A stretch of DNA of 64,000 nucleotides, from positions 9,115,036-9,179,035 of the forward strand of contig NC_047073.1 of the NCBI RefSeq assembly GCF_902459465.1, read 5' to 3'. Below are positions 1 to 11,746 of this stretch, piece by piece (within the stretch, counting starts at the first letter, position 1; each line of letters opens with the position of its first letter). Origin of the DNA: Asterias rubens. Taxonomy: Eukaryota > Echinodermata > Asteroidea > Forcipulatida > Asteriidae. Both the position numbers and the translations under genes were made by a program. The notes under the pieces were generated by a model that was given only the letters and a program-made list of their open reading frames with translations, searched no databases and had not been told where the DNA came from.

Positions 1-314
1 AGATATTTGAACGAGGAAGTGTATTGTAATTTAAAATTTGACAAGGAATACTAGTACATGTAGGGCTAATTACATTTGGCAGAGCTCAGACGTTACACTT
101 GAAAATTATAAGCGTAGTCGGGTCAGTGGGGCCAGACATTCATGGGTCGAACAAATTAGGCAGTCTTTGTGTCTTTTCAATTGAATAATAACACCTCACT
201 CTATGCTTCTACATTATTATAATTGTTATGAAAGAATTGTTTAAAGAGGCTTGATTTGATTGAATCTGATCAGTAGGCCCTATCCTTTCATTTATTTCTA
301 ATTCAGGTTGTATA

Positions 315-714
315 TTAAAGGCTGTGGACACTATTGGTAATTACTCAAAATAATTATTTAGCATAAAACCAATTACTTGGTAATGAGTAATAGGGAGAGG
401 TTGATAGTAGGCCTATAAAACATTGTGAGAAACAGCTCCCTCTGAAGTAAAGTAGTAGTTTTCGAGAGAGAAGAACTTTTCCACGAATTTGATTTCGAGA
501 CCTCAGATTTAGAATTTGAGGTCTCGAAATCAAGCATCTGAAAGCACACAACTTCGTGTGACAAGGGTGTTTTTTCTTTCATTATTATCTCGCAACTTCG
601 ACGACCAATTGAGCTCAAATATTCACAGGTTTGTTATTTTATGCATATATGTTGAGATACACCAAGTGAGAAGACTGGTCTTTGACAATTACCAATAGTG
701 TCCACTGTCTTTAA
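315..714. mobile_element. Family A MITE (TTAA-flanked foldback), copy 1
   Basis: Termini AGGCTGTGGACACTATTGG and complement, bounded by TTAA on both sides, ~400 bp, with an internal hairpin around GAGACCTCAGATTTAG (~497-530). This is the window's most frequent repeat. TTAA ends suggest piggyBac/Kolobok-type mobilisation. Confidence 0.88.
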
Positions 715-1101
715 AGGGACACGTTGCCTTGGATCGGTCGAGTTGGTCTTTGAAAAGCGGTTGTAACCGTTTGTTATAAAATGCATACGATGAGAAAGAT
801 ATTTTAAAAGTAGAATATAATGATCCACACAAGTATCACTCAAAATTGCGTGGTTTTCCTCTTACCTCGTCGACAAACACAGTCGGCCATTTATGGGAGT
901 CAAATTTTAGACTCCCATAAATGGTCGACAGTGTTAGTTTACAAAGTTAAAGGAAAACCACGCAATTTCGAGGCAAATATGTGTGGATCATTGTATTCTA
1001 CTTTTAAAACATCTTTCCAACCATATGCATTTTATAACAAACGGTTACAAAACGCTTTTTATAGACCAACTCGTCCGATCTAAGGCAACGTGTTCCTTTA
1101 A
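711..1101. mobile_element. Family F MITE (TTAA-flanked), copy 1
   Basis: Termini AGGGACACGTTGCCTTGGAT and near-complement, TTAA at both ends. A central hairpin carries ATTTATGGGAGTCAAA and its complement. It shares its left TTAA with family A copy 1. Confidence 0.87.
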
Positions 1102-1165
1102 ATCCAAGATAACCCAGAAAGGCAAACTTAATCACTAAACCAGCCACAAACTCAGGAAGAAAGTT

Positions 1166-1385
1166 CTAATTTCAGACGTGGGAAGGAAGCCCTAGTGAAA
1201 CTTATTCCAGGAAAAACCCATGCAATCACAGGTACAAAAACCAAATCCACATTATCATGGCCCCAGTGGGATTCAAACTGGATTTTAACTGGGGTCAGGC
1301 AAAGAAAGATAGTATACAACTACGCCAACCCTACTGCTTGTTTCAATTCTGTTGAGTATCTTCCAGGACTGTTCAACTGTTCAAT
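1166..1385 (-). repeat. Possible SINE fragment
   Basis: Minus strand holds a B-box-like GTTTGAATCCCACTGGGG. No A box was confirmed. Confidence 0.3.
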
Positions 1386-1871
1386 TTAATGTCACCTCTC
1401 GAGGGTGGCTTTGTTTACATTAGCCAAAGAGACACTAACACTCAACCCACTCATGTTTTTGTTTTGTTTGTTTTTGTTTTGTGGCCCAGAGGGATCAAGA
1501 GTGAAATTATAGCAATATAGGGACTTCAAATTATTATAATCACTAATTGATAGCCTTACTTCCCGGAGACCACTGAGGTAGGTAAAAAACAAATTATGAG
1601 AAAAATAATTTAACAGGTCACAGCGTAAAAAGACAGAATTAACACTTTGAGCATTAGCCTTGATAAAGTACAGAGAAGAAATCCCATTTATAATAGAAAT
1701 TAGCCAACTAATCGTTTAAGTATTTTATTATTTTTTCCATGACGTAATAATTCTTTTTTTACTGATAATTTCCTCCTAGAAGTGACCTTTACCACTGAGA
1801 AATACCTTTCATGTCTTGGTGCCCTACCTCTTTCAAGATTGAAGCATTAGGGCCTAGTCTTACACACCCGC

Positions 1872-2682
1872 TTAAGGCACTGGACCCTATTGGTAGTTCA
1901 CTCAAACTATTGTTAGCATAAAAACCTACTTGGTAACGAGCAATGGAGATCTGTTCATAGTATAAATTATTGTGAGAAACGGCTCCCTCTGAAGTAATGT
2001 AGTTTTTGAGAAAGAGGTAATTTCTCACTCATGATGATAAAAGACTTCATGCCTGAAGCCCTTAACATGTATGCATCTGAATGAAAGCACACAAATTTGT
2101 GCAGCAAGGGTGTTTTTTCTTTCATTATTCTCTTGCAACCCTCGATGACCAATTGAGCCCAAACTTTCACTTTTTATTTCATTTTATGGATGTTTCGATA
2201 TACCAAGTAAAAATACTGGGGTGTGTTCCACCCACGCAAACGTTGCCAACGTTTGAGCACGTTCGCCAACAATTTCCAGTGGAACGAGTTGTGCGCCACG
2301 ACCGATGGCAAGTTTACGTGAACATACTTCTGAGGTGTTGGCGAGTGGTTTTTAAGATGGCGGACAAGCATACTACGGTATCATTTTTTGTGTCACAAAC
2401 ATAGTTACAGTGTATTTTCGATGGTTGATAATGGAGATTTGAAATAAAAAAGTTGATGTCATGATGTACAGAAGAGGAAAACATGTACAGCATAAACAAA
2501 ACAAAACAATAACTTTGTACGGTGTCGCCATCTTCATTTCAGGGCGCCACCATATTGACATCGCGTAGTGTGCACTAATCGTTCCAAAGATAAACGTTTG
2601 CTCGAACAGTTGCAATATGTTTGCGCGAGTGGAACGCACCCCTGGTCTTTGACAATTTACCAATTGTGTCCAGTGCCTTGAA
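1872..2682. mobile_element. Family A MITE, copy 2, split by another MITE
   Basis: Diverged family A ends (AAGGCACTGGACCCTATTGG; GTGTCCAGTGCCTT). The sequence is interrupted within the ACTGGTCTTTGAC segment by the element at 2219-2641. Confidence 0.82.
2219..2641. mobile_element. Nested MITE with GGGTGCGTTCCA-type ends
   Basis: Imperfect inverted ends GGGTGTGTTCCACCCACGCA and complement of GGGTGCGTTCCACTCGCGCA, inserted in family A copy 2. It contains AAGATGGCGG (2353-2362) and an opposed CGCCATCTT (2526-2534), both YY1-like motifs. Confidence 0.7.
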
Positions 2683-2894
2683 TAGTATAGCTCGTTTGTA
2701 ATTTATACCCAAAGCATTTATTTTTCAGTATTTTATCACAGAGTTGCCAATTTACAGAGTAACAAGGTGTCAGAAAAGGTGAGAGAAACAAAGTACAAAC
2801 CATACAAATAGGCTGTTCGTAAAAAAAAAAAAAAAGATATGAATTGGAGAATGACATAATGTGTAAAACTGTACAATGTACAAGATGTACAAAC

Positions 2895-3283
2895 TTAAAG
2901 GAACACGTTGCCTTGGATTGGTTGAGTTGGTCTTTGAAAAGCATTTGTAACCGTTTGCTATAAAATGCATATGATTAGAAAGATATCTTAAAAGTAGAAT
3001 ATAATGATCCACACAAGTATCACTCGCAATTGCATGGTTTTCCTTTTACCTCGTCGACAAACACAGTCGGCCATTTATGGGAGTCAAGTTTTTTGACTCC
3101 CATAAATGGCCGACCGTGTTAGTTCGCAAAGTAAAAGGAAAACCAAGCGATTTCGATGCAAATGTGTGTGGATCATTGTATTCTACTTTTGAAACATCTT
3201 TCTAACCATGCATTTTATAACAAACAGTTACAAACGCTTTTCAAAGACCAACTCGACCGATCCAAGGCAATGTGTTCCTTTAT
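2895..3283. mobile_element. Family F MITE, copy 2
   Basis: Same organisation as the 711-1101 copy, including the central ATTTATGGGAGTCAA hairpin. Left TTAA is intact; right end is diverged to TTTATA. Confidence 0.85.
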
Positions 3284-3546
3284 AGGAAAGGGAAGAACAG
3301 GTAAATCAACTAAAATAATGAGATCCAGGCAGTGTAATGACTAATGAACTGAAGTCAAAAACCTTTCACTCAAAGTGTGGGCTTTGGTGATATTACCTAG
3401 AATATCATCTTTGAGAGGGTAAGGGCATTTTATTTTGCCAATGGGCACTTCAATTGAAAAATCTTAAAGCCTACTATGAAAACTATGGATTGAAGGGACA
3501 CTAAGACCAAGACCAGCATAGGCAACAGAGGTCATTGCCGGCAGTG

Positions 3547-3846
3547 TCATGGCCGAGCGGTTAAGAGCACCGGATTCAAGCACTGGTGTTTGATCAGCAG
3601 GGTGTGGGTTCGGATCCCGGTTGTGACACTTGCTACATAAAATTGGGGAGGTAGTGCTTTCTGCTCTACCGGCTAGGCTTCGAATTGAAGATACCCAAGC
3701 CTACATTCGTATGGACTGTGAAAGGGGTAACCCTGTTTCAGCCCTAGGGAGTAGGCGGCAATGGCCTCTGGAAAAAAATAATTGTAGCCCACACCTTGAA
3801 GTGGCCTTGTGTGTCAGGTGACTTGCATAAAAAAATAAAAAATTGA
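3547..3846 (+). mobile_element. tRNA-derived SINE (family S1)
   Basis: Pol III A box in TGGCCGAGCGGTTAAGAGC (as in Leu/Ser tRNAs) and B box GGGTTCGGATCCC, followed by an unrelated body and an A-rich tail (AAAAAATAAAAAATTG). Confidence 0.82.
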
Positions 3847-4016
3847 AACATGTCAGTCTACTGTGGCAACACAAACATGTGCATCGTTTCCTCAGTATAC
3901 TCTGCTCCTGTTCAGGTTCTCCTGAGGACTAGCGGAGTACTGTTCGAAACATCAAGACCAAACTAGCTCTTTTCAGAGCCAACACTCCGTCAAAGAGAAT
4001 TATTATAGTTGTACTG

Positions 4017-4139
4017 GGGTGGATTTCACAAAGAGTTAGGACTAGTCTTATCTCGAGTTAGGACCAGTTACTCGTCCTAACTTAGGACTATCCATGCAAT
4101 TTGTACATCTCTCGGGAACTCTTTGTGAAATCGACCCCT
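4017..4139. mobile_element. Family B foldback MITE, copy 1
   Basis: Inverted ends GATTTCACAAAGAGTTAGGA and CTCTTTGTGAAATCGACCCC around TTATCTCGAGTTAGGA / TCCTAACTTAGGACTA. Confidence 0.8.
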
Positions 4140-4431
4140 GCAAGTTTACTAAAATTAGTTTATTTTTAATGGGAATAAAATTTGGGTTTATACCACATAC
4201 CTTTCTTTAATCTGTATAGAGTTGTATCTTTGTGGTCTTTGTCATTGAGGGTCTGAAGCCGAATCTGTTCCATTGCTTAATGGTGACCAACTCCAATGTT
4301 TTCTGTGAGTGAGAGAGGACAGTTAACATTAAACTTTGCTCTTGTTCTAACGGTTTGAGATACATCAGGGACATGACCCTCGTTTAGTTGCTGAAAGGCG
4401 TTGACGAGTACCGGCATAGATGTAGATGTAG

Positions 4432-4696
4432 ACCCACTTTCATGGCTCTGTTTAACGCTAAACTCTGTGCTGAAGATCATCATTTTCAGCTTACAGGGCA
4501 AAGTGCTGAATATCTGTGCTAGCTGTGTAAGCGAAGAATGCCTTGTAACGTGAAGTCCATACATGTACGCATGCCCACAAGCAAAAATTACATACTAACC
4601 TTTAAAATACACTGACGTAAGCATGGAATTCCCTGCTTACGTAAGTGTCAATGCGTTGCTATTCGTTAAACAGAGCAACGAAATTTGGCCCTGGTA
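4432..4696. mobile_element. Family C MITE, copy 1
   Basis: Ends resemble TTTCATGGCTCTGTTTAACG and GTTAAACAGAGCAACGAAAT, with the conserved GGGCCC-like outer tract diverged. The interior repeats CGCTTACG/CGTAAGCG words. Confidence 0.7.
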
Positions 4697-4768
4697 CACA
4701 AAGCCAACAGTTTTGCTGTCTGATTCAAATACAAGGTGTAGCCATCGGGCCTTCATCTTTGAGAGGGC

Positions 4769-5335
4769 TGCCGTCGATTTCACATAGAGTTACATTTGTA
4801 GGTCTCGTCTTATCTCGAGTTAGGGCGAGAAAGTTAGGAGGAGTAACTCGTCCTAACTTAGGATCAATCTTAAGGTCTGCATGCTACAGTGCAGGGTTGG
4901 GACTCGACTTAAAGGCAGTGGACACTATTGGTAATTACTAAAAATAATTATTAGCATTTAAAACCTTTCTTGGTGATAAGTAATGGGGAGAGGTTGATGG
5001 AATAAACCATTGTGAGAAACAGCTCCCTCTGAAGTGCCATAGTTTTCGAGAAAGAAGTCATTTTCCACCAATTTGATTTCGAGACCTCAGATTTAGAACT
5101 TGAGGTCTCGAAATCAACCATCTAAACGCACACACGGGTGTTTTTTTCTTTCACTATTATCTCGAAAGTTTGATGACCGATCGAGCTCAATATGTTCACA
5201 GGTTTGTTATTTTATGCAATATATGTTGAGATACACTAACTGTGAAGGCTAGTCTTTGACAATTACCAAGTGTCCACTGCCTTTAAGTCATAAGATTAAT
5301 CCTAAGTTAGGAAGAGTTTTGTGAAATCGACGGCA
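4769..5335. mobile_element. Family B foldback, copy 2, split by a family A MITE
   Basis: Left half from GCCGTCGATTTCACATAGAG and right half ending TTTTGTGAAATCGACGGC are separated by the complete TTAA-flanked family A copy at 4909-5286. Confidence 0.8.
4909..5286. mobile_element. Family A MITE, copy 3, nested in family B
   Basis: Perfect termini AGGCAGTGGACACTATTGG and complement with TTAA on both sides. It sits inside a family B foldback. Confidence 0.9.
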
Positions 5336-5861
5336 GGGTCATTTTCATTTATCATCTTTTAAAATGAATCGTAGTGCTTTGTGAAATCCAGCCCATTGCG
5401 ACACATGCCGTAACTTCAAAGTAATTCCAGACCTAAAGCCATCTTTGAAGCTGTCATTCAGACCCATGAAACAACACAGAGGCAAGGTAGGGAAAATGTC
5501 TGAACCTTTCTTGGGGTTGTGAGCAAAAAGTATTGTTATTATTGTTACCATTTTACAATATCGGGACAGTAATTTTTTTGCGTACATTTCTGCCTGCAGG
5601 AAAGTCCTTTTTCCAGTAAAACAATTGTCCTTATATGTGTAATGTTGTAGAGCATAGGAAAATGCTACACAAAATGTTGCTTTTAAATCAGAAAAGTTAC
5701 TACTTGCTTACATTATACTAGTATTGCATTAGAAGTGTTGCTTCACAAAGATTTGGGAAAAAATCGTTCCCTGTAATGTCATGAATGTAGTTAAATGTGA
5801 GTGCACAAAACATGCTCAGTCAAACTATTTTGCAAGATCTTACATGTATGCAAAATTGCAG

Positions 5862-6115
5862 GGTCCAATTTCATGGCTCTGCTTACCGCCGAATTCTGCG
5901 CTTACGATCACGATTCCCCGCTTACGTGCAAGCGCCTAATTTCTGCGCTAGCCTTGTAAGCGTAGAATGCCTAGTAAAGTGGATTACGCACGCGCAGAAG
6001 CCCAATATCGCCGCTAACCCGTGAAATACGCTTGCCGTAAGCACAGAATTCCCTGCTTCCGTAAGCGCAGATTCCGTGCTTACGGTAAGCAGAGCCATGA
6101 AATTGGGCCCTGGAT
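5862..6115. mobile_element. Family C MITE, copy 2
   Basis: Ends GGTCCAATTTCATGGCTCTG and CAGAGCCATGAAATTGGGCC. The interior is rich in opposed CTGCGCTTACG/CGTAAGCGCAG words. Confidence 0.88.
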
Positions 6116-6317
6116 GGTTCGTTCCCTGCAAGCATCGCAGCCATGACAGCTCTGCTGTGCAATGACCTTACACCCTACCTAAAGTCTATGGTATGTCTGA
6201 TCCCTCAATCTCTTGCCTGTAGATGGCTTTAAATGTACATCCCATTCGAAGGATAAAGCGATAATGGTTTGACTTGTCTTGCCAGATTGGGACTTGAAAC
6301 TACACTATATGCTGACA

Positions 6318-6402
6318 TGTCATGGCAGAGCAGTTTTAAAAAGAGCACACCGAACTCAAGCTATCTGGTGATTCTGATCAGCAGAGTATGTGTTTGAAGT
6401 GT
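6318..6402 (+). repeat. Degenerate S1 SINE head
   Basis: TGTCATGGCAGAGCAG and CTGATCAGCAGAG match the S1 family tRNA region, with the A and B boxes decayed. Confidence 0.5.
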
Positions 6403-6585
6403 CCTGTTAAAAGCAAGGTACTAAAACCTCATAGTTTGAGACGATAGCGGAACGGTCATCATAGTTGTAGCAGTTCTAATCATCATTCATAGAATAGAAT
6501 AGAAACCAGAAACCCCAGAGATTGAGCCACTTTATAACTGCATGCTAGACCATAACACACAGGCTGACTAAACTATAAAGCCTGC

Positions 6586-6747
6586 AGCCGATTTCACGAA
6601 ACGCTAAATTAATCCTAACTCGAGTAACCCGTCCTAACTTAGGATGGCTTCAGTGCGTCCTACGTATTTTGATACGGAACTGACCCCGTCCTTACTAAGT
6701 CCTAAGATGAATCCTAAGTTTGGAAGAGTTTGGTGAAATCAACGGCT
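6586..6747. mobile_element. Family B foldback, copy 3
   Basis: GCCGATTTCACGAAACGCTA ... GTTTGGTGAAATCAACGGC inverted ends with CTCGAGTAACCCGTCCTAA inside. Confidence 0.8.
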
Positions 6748-7129
6748 GGTTTAATACTTCCTGTGAATGCGCAGGGAAATTTTGATGTCACATGGCTGTT
6801 TTCGCAGCGAATGTTTTGCAGGAGTGACACAATTCAACTGAATTATTCCTTGTGAATTTGTCATAATTCATACTCATAATTTGTACCGCAATTGCATTCG
6901 CAGGAGGTGTGAACCAGGCTAACTTTATTAACATAGGCCTAATTGATATATATAATATGATTGACAGGGTATCTAAACACAAAACCCACATAAAACACAC
7001 GCATTTGGTAAATTCAAATAAAAAGGGGGCGTGGCACTGGGTTACAAACAAAATGATTACATTAGATCATGGATATGGAGGTAGGTAGAAGTAATTGAAA
7101 AATTATCATAAACAAATCACTGGCCTTTC

Positions 7130-7504
7130 TTAAAGCCAATGGACCCTTTTGGTTCAGAAAAAAAAATAAAAGTTCACAGATTTACAAATAACTTACAGGG
7201 TTTACAGAAGGCAATGGTGAAAGACTTCTCTTGAAATATTATTCCATGAAATGCTTTACTTTTTGAGAAAACAGCAAAACAATATAAAGTCTTGTTAACG
7301 AGAATTACGGATTTATTTTAAACACATGTCATGACACGGCGAAACGCGCGGAAACAAGGGTGGGTTTTCCCTTTGTTTTCTCCCGACTCCGATGACCGAT
7401 TGAGCCTAAATTTTCACATGTTTGTTATTTGATATAGAAGTTGTGGAACACAAAGTGTGGGCCTTGGACAACACTGTTTACCGAAAAGGGTCCAATGGCT
7501 TTAG
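7130..7504. mobile_element. Family D MITE, copy 1 (TTAA-type)
   Basis: Ends AAGCCAATGGACCCTTTTGG and GTCCAATGGCTT, left TTAA, with core CATGTCATGACACGGCGAAA. Abuts family A copy 4. Confidence 0.85.
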
Positions 7505-7880
7505 AGACAGTGTACACTGTACACTATTGGTAATTGTCAAAGATCAGTCTTCTCACTTGGTGTATCTCGAGTCAACAATATGCATAAAATAACAGACCTG
7601 TGAAAATTTGAGCTCGATCGGTCGTCGGAGTTGCAAGATAACTATGAAAGGAAAAAACATCCTTGTCACACGAAGTTGTGTGCGTTTAGATGGTTGATTT
7701 CGACTAAACTTGAGTTGAGGTCTCGAAATCAAATTCAGAGAAAATTACTCCTTTCTCCAAAACTAGGTCGCTTCAGAGGGAGCTGTTTCTCACAATGTTT
7801 TATACCACCAACCTCTCCCCATTTCTCGTTACAAAGTAAGGTTTTGTGCCAATAATTACTTTGAGTAATTTTTCTGCTAT
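7505..7880. mobile_element. Family A MITE, copy 4 (decayed ends)
   Basis: Matches the full family A body in reverse order (CTTGGTGTATCTCGAG, CCTTGTCACACGAAGTTGTG, CACAATGTTTTATACC). The left end is expanded by a repeated GTGTACACT and the right end is truncated. Confidence 0.75.
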
Positions 7881-8022
7881 TTTATTTTTAATTTTCTACA
7901 ATAATATTGGTTGGCCCAAAGTCAGGTGTTCTTTTCTGATTTTGGCTCACAGGCAACATGGGCAAGGTAGGCGAAACATCCTACCTCCATGGGCCAAGCA
8001 AGGATTTTTTGAAGGGAAAGTC

Positions 8023-8056
8023 CCCACCCCCCCCCCCCCCCCCTCCCCCCCCCTCC
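8023..8056. repeat. Poly-C tract
   Basis: About 34 bases nearly all C with two T interruptions. Confidence 0.9.
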
Positions 8057-8099
8057 CAACACTACAGCCCAACAAAAAAATATATAAAAAATGATCCAC

Positions 8100-9400
8100 T
8101 GCTTCTGCTGACCAGCAAGACCAGGACTACCGCCTCCTCCCATGATGTGTGATGGCGTCGGTGGATTCAGGGGAATCCGATTCAAGTAAGTTCAAGTAAA
8201 TATTATTAATACAAAAATTTCATCCATGTTATTATAATATTACTAAGTAAGTTTAGAGTTAAGTTTAATATAAAGCCACATTATTAATGATTTATTTTTA
8301 AAACCCACTAAAATTAAAAACAGACAAGACACTGGTGACACTGACAGTGACACTGATGATAGACACTTACCTCTTTCTTATTCTTATGTATGTGGTGGTG
8401 GACCACTCATTTGCTGAACAGAAACAACTGTGATATTTTGGCGAACTGTTTCTGCCAGTGTTTCCGCCGTACAGTACGGAAGAAACTCCAGTAAAAATAT
8501 CACCTGAGTTTGAGTGTGTGAATAATCCAGGCACCCGGCAGAATACACCAATGTCATTCACACAGAGGTCGAGGAGCCGTTTGCGGTTTCTTTCTCAACC
8601 TCGTCTCTTTTTTGTTCGTTTCACCCTCGGTTACTATTATCAATAATACTGGATTGATGGCAACCGAGAAAAAAAGGTTGTGAAATGACAAGGGTATTTT
8701 TTATATAATCAACAGAGGGCGCTAGATAAGCAACTAAGGGTCCTACTATTATTAATTAAAATGTTTTGGCCCTATTGTCAAAACAATAATAATAGATAAC
8801 AAATATGATTAACTATCAATTATTAACCATCTCTGATTTTTTGATTTGATATTCGGCTATCTTTGTCGATTGGAAACCGATAAAATAAAAAGGGTGTGAA
8901 ATGGCAAGTGTAGTTAGTTAACAGAGGGCCTATAATGCAAATAACGGTCACAAGTCAGAAACAAATAAAATACCAGTACTCTTGATTAATATTGAATTAT
9001 TAATGCATGTAATATATTTTATTCATTTATTTATTTATTAATTGAACATTTTGTTGTATAACATCACACAAAATAATGAAGCTTTTTTTTCAAAATTCAC
9101 TCAAACTCGAGTCCATTGTCTCTGGAAGCGTGACTGAGGCAAGCAGGTTACTTTTGGCTAACGGTAAATGAACGAGTATAATGTGTTTTGCATTCTGGGA
9201 AGAGCCACACAATGATGTGAAACTCTAGATGGAGAATAAAGACGACCATCTAAATAAAGTGATTCTCAAACTGTGTAAAAAACCGTATAATAGGTCGCAT
9301 TAGGATAAGCGTTAGAGTAAAAAGGGTCAGGGTTAATGGTCAAGCGGACTATAGGGGTAAGTATAGCAGGGTTTTGGTCAAGCTTAGTGTTATAGAACTT
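8100..9400. other. Gene-free AT-rich stretch
   Basis: No convincing exon or complete repeat is seen. CAGAGGGCGCTA at ~8714-8725 resembles a CTCF core site. AT-rich runs surround 8980-9050. Confidence 0.4.
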
Positions 9401-9402
9401 TG

Positions 9403-9795
9403 TTAACACCGATGGACACTTTTGATAATTACTCAAAATAATTATTTGCATAAAACCTTACTTGGTGAAGAGTAATGGGGAGAGAGGTGGATGGTATAAA
9501 ACAGTGTGAGAAACGGCGCCCTCTGAAGTGACAAAGTTTTTGAGAAAGAAGTAATTTTCCACGAATTTGATTTCGAGACCTCAGATTTAGAATTTGAGGT
9601 CTCGAAATCAACCATCTAAACGCACACAACTTCGTGTGACAAGGGTGTTTTTTCTTTCATTATTATCTCGCAACTTCGACGACCAATCGAGTTCAAATTT
9701 TCACAGGTTTGTTATTTTATGCATACTATGTTGAGATTCACCAAGTGAGAAGACTGGTCTTTGACACTAATACCAAGAGTGTCCAGTGTCTTTAA
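9403..9795. mobile_element. Family A MITE, copy 5
   Basis: TTAA at both ends, diverged terminus CACCGATGGACACTTTTG, and a typical internal hairpin GAGACCTCAGATTTAG. Confidence 0.85.
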
Positions 9796-10146
9796 TCAAA
9801 TCAGGGTTAGGGTTTAGTTGGGGTTGTGTTTTTGCCAGGCTTAGGTAACCCTATAGTTAACCATACCTATGAATTATGTGACAAGAACCAATGTCCATTT
9901 TAAGACACACCTGTATCCACTCTGCTAAATATCATCCTTTATACAGAATAAACGGCAGACTATAGCACACGCTGTGTTTGAATATTGCCACATTCACACT
10001 TGTTACTAGATGAGAGTCAAATTTCACATGAAGCTAGCACATCGTACGCGCTGCCATGCAGACGACCGAAAGTGCAGTATGACAAACATCACCACGGACC
10101 AATCAAAACATAATAGACAAGCTTATGTCACTGCACGTTTACCCAA

Positions 10147-10344
10147 TGAAGTCATCGGTTCAATGACGTCATCGGTTCAATGAAGTCATCGATTTCAATG
10201 AAGTCATCGGTTCAATGAAGTCATCGGTTCAATGAAGTCATCGGTTCAAAGAAGTCATCGGTCCAATGAAGTCTTCGGTTCAATGAAGTCACCGGTTCAA
10301 TGAAGACATCGGTTCAATGAAGTCATCGGTCCAATGAAGTCATC
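10147..10344. repeat. 17-bp minisatellite, about 11-12 copies
   Basis: Tandem GGTTCAATGAAGTCATC units with point changes (for example GACGTC, ACCGG, GTCTTC), ending precisely where the 222-bp inverted-repeat element starts. Confidence 0.9.
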
Positions 10345-10566
10345 GATTTTTGGGGTTGAACAAAAATTTTGGGTGTGATCCCTGGCTACACGGCAGTTAA
10401 CGGTTGTATGGCTTCTGACTGGCACCCCCGAACAAAGATATTGACAAAATAGGGACACCGCCAATATAGGGCTAGACAGCTCAGTTGGTAGAGCGCCGGC
10501 ACGTCAATCCGGAGGTCGTTGGTTCGAATCCCACTCTAGTCAATTCTTTGTTCAACCCCAAAAATC
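10345..10566. mobile_element. 222-bp element with perfect 20-bp inverted termini around a tRNA-like core
   Basis: Left end GATTTTTGGGGTTGAACAAA (10345-10364) is perfectly complemented at 10547-10566. The core contains a cloverleaf-like sequence. Termini are not typical of tRNA-SINEs, so this may be a MITE that captured a tRNA sequence. Confidence 0.7.
10474..10545 (+). tRNA. tRNA-like sequence or pseudo-tRNA
   Basis: Acceptor stem GGCTAGA pairs with TCTAGTC, D arm GCTC-AGTTGGTA-GAGC is perfect, and B box GGTTCGAATCC is present. The anticodon stem has a C-T mismatch, position 33 would be C rather than T, and the T stem has one mismatch. The loop would read GTC. More likely a tRNA-derived repeat than a functional gene. 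Confidence 0.4.
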
Positions 10567-11167
10567 ATTTACAAATTTACCCAGTCAGTTTCCCTTGTGG
10601 TTTATAGTGATTGAATTGTGTGACACGATCATGGAGAGTGTAGGCCGCCAAAAACGTCTTGGCTTTTGTGAAAAATACAGCATACTAGCAGGGCTAATGT
10701 TTGAGCCAACATCTTCATTCCAAAATTTTACACTAAAAAAGTTGGCTCAAAATATAGGAGTGTACAATATGGCGAAAACAATCAGGACTTATAGATTTCC
10801 ACACTTGTGACGCAAGATTTTCTTGCGCCAGCAACAAACCGTCGGCAACGGCGTGCTTGGGTCACAACACCCGAGGAAAAAATATATCGTGCGCCTTCGA
10901 TTGGTTCCCGACCGTCAGGATCACGTCGTAAAAGTTGAAACAGTTCTACTCTTGCGACTGTTAATTTTTCCGAGCGGCAACTGTTTCAGATTGTCATCGC
11001 TCAGGTCGTAAATAATCGCCGACTGAATCAGGCGCAGTGTATGTGATCCTGCGAAAAGTCAGTTGCCGACTGTTTTTTGTTGAAGTTCGACCTGAGGCCT
11101 ACGGCAATTTATTTATATACAAACAGGTTTGTAAAAAATTTAACAGTTACCCTACTGGAAAGCTGCA

Positions 11168-11174
11168 TATAAAG
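11168..11174 (+). promoter_or_regulatory. TATA box of the FReD gene
   Basis: TATAAAG about 70 bp before the signal-peptide ATG at 11241, a reasonable core-promoter distance with a short leader. Confidence 0.45.
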
Positions 11175-11240
11175 TTGTCTGTTTATATTTATTTTTTCCA
11201 ATCCAGCATAAACTAGAAATCTACCCAAATTGGAATCAGT

Positions 11241-11746
11241 ATGAAGCTGTTTTTCTTCATCGTGCTTGTAATGATTGTGAAGTCTGCAGAGTTTGAGGGC
11301 AATCGCTCATCACCTACGTTCAGTGATGAGAGCGGAGATTCCCTAGAATGTGTTTGCGAGCAACAAGTGATCACCATCAACCCACTAGCATGTTCACACT
11401 TTCTTCCCGGAATAAGCCGCATCGTTTCAATGGAGCAAACGGTAACTAGACAGCTTGGAGAACTGCAAATCGCAGTATCTACCAACCTTGGAAATGTTTC
11501 CTCTGAATTGGAAGGTACTAAACGTAAAGTGGCTGATTTGCAACGTGCAGTATCACCAGGGGGAAATTGTACTTTCGGAACTAAGCAACACAACACAACA
11601 GGTGAAAGACACAATACTTCAAGTGGAATAGCTACAAGTAACGGTCTCTGGAAATCATGAAAGTGTCACCTCTGAGATGCAGGGTCTAAAACGACAGCTT
11701 GAAGAGCTGCAAGTGTCAGTTTCTGCTGTAGTGGAATCCCTTCATG
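11241..11746 (+). CDS. FReD gene exon 1: signal peptide and coiled coil (frameshifted)
   Basis: ATG at 11241 opens MKLFFFIVLVMIVKSAEF, a clear signal peptide. Heptad-like segments follow (LGELQIAVSTNLGNV, LEGTKRKVADLQRAV), then after a +1 frame change LKRQLEELQVSVSAVVESL up to a GTAAGT donor. The shift lies in or near a five-G run, a typical indel site. The frame leaving the exon (phase 1) joins exon 2 perfectly, which argues that the downstream frame is the original one. A TAG interrupts it near 11629. Confidence 0.7.

Noticed and set aside
373..618. Recurrent ORFs with [20 protein letters not shown]
   Set aside because: These are translations of family A MITE copies and recur with every copy; no protein is encoded.
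10147..10344. CRISPR-like regular repeat
   Set aside because: Units are contiguous 17-mers without spacers in a eukaryotic context; it is a minisatellite.
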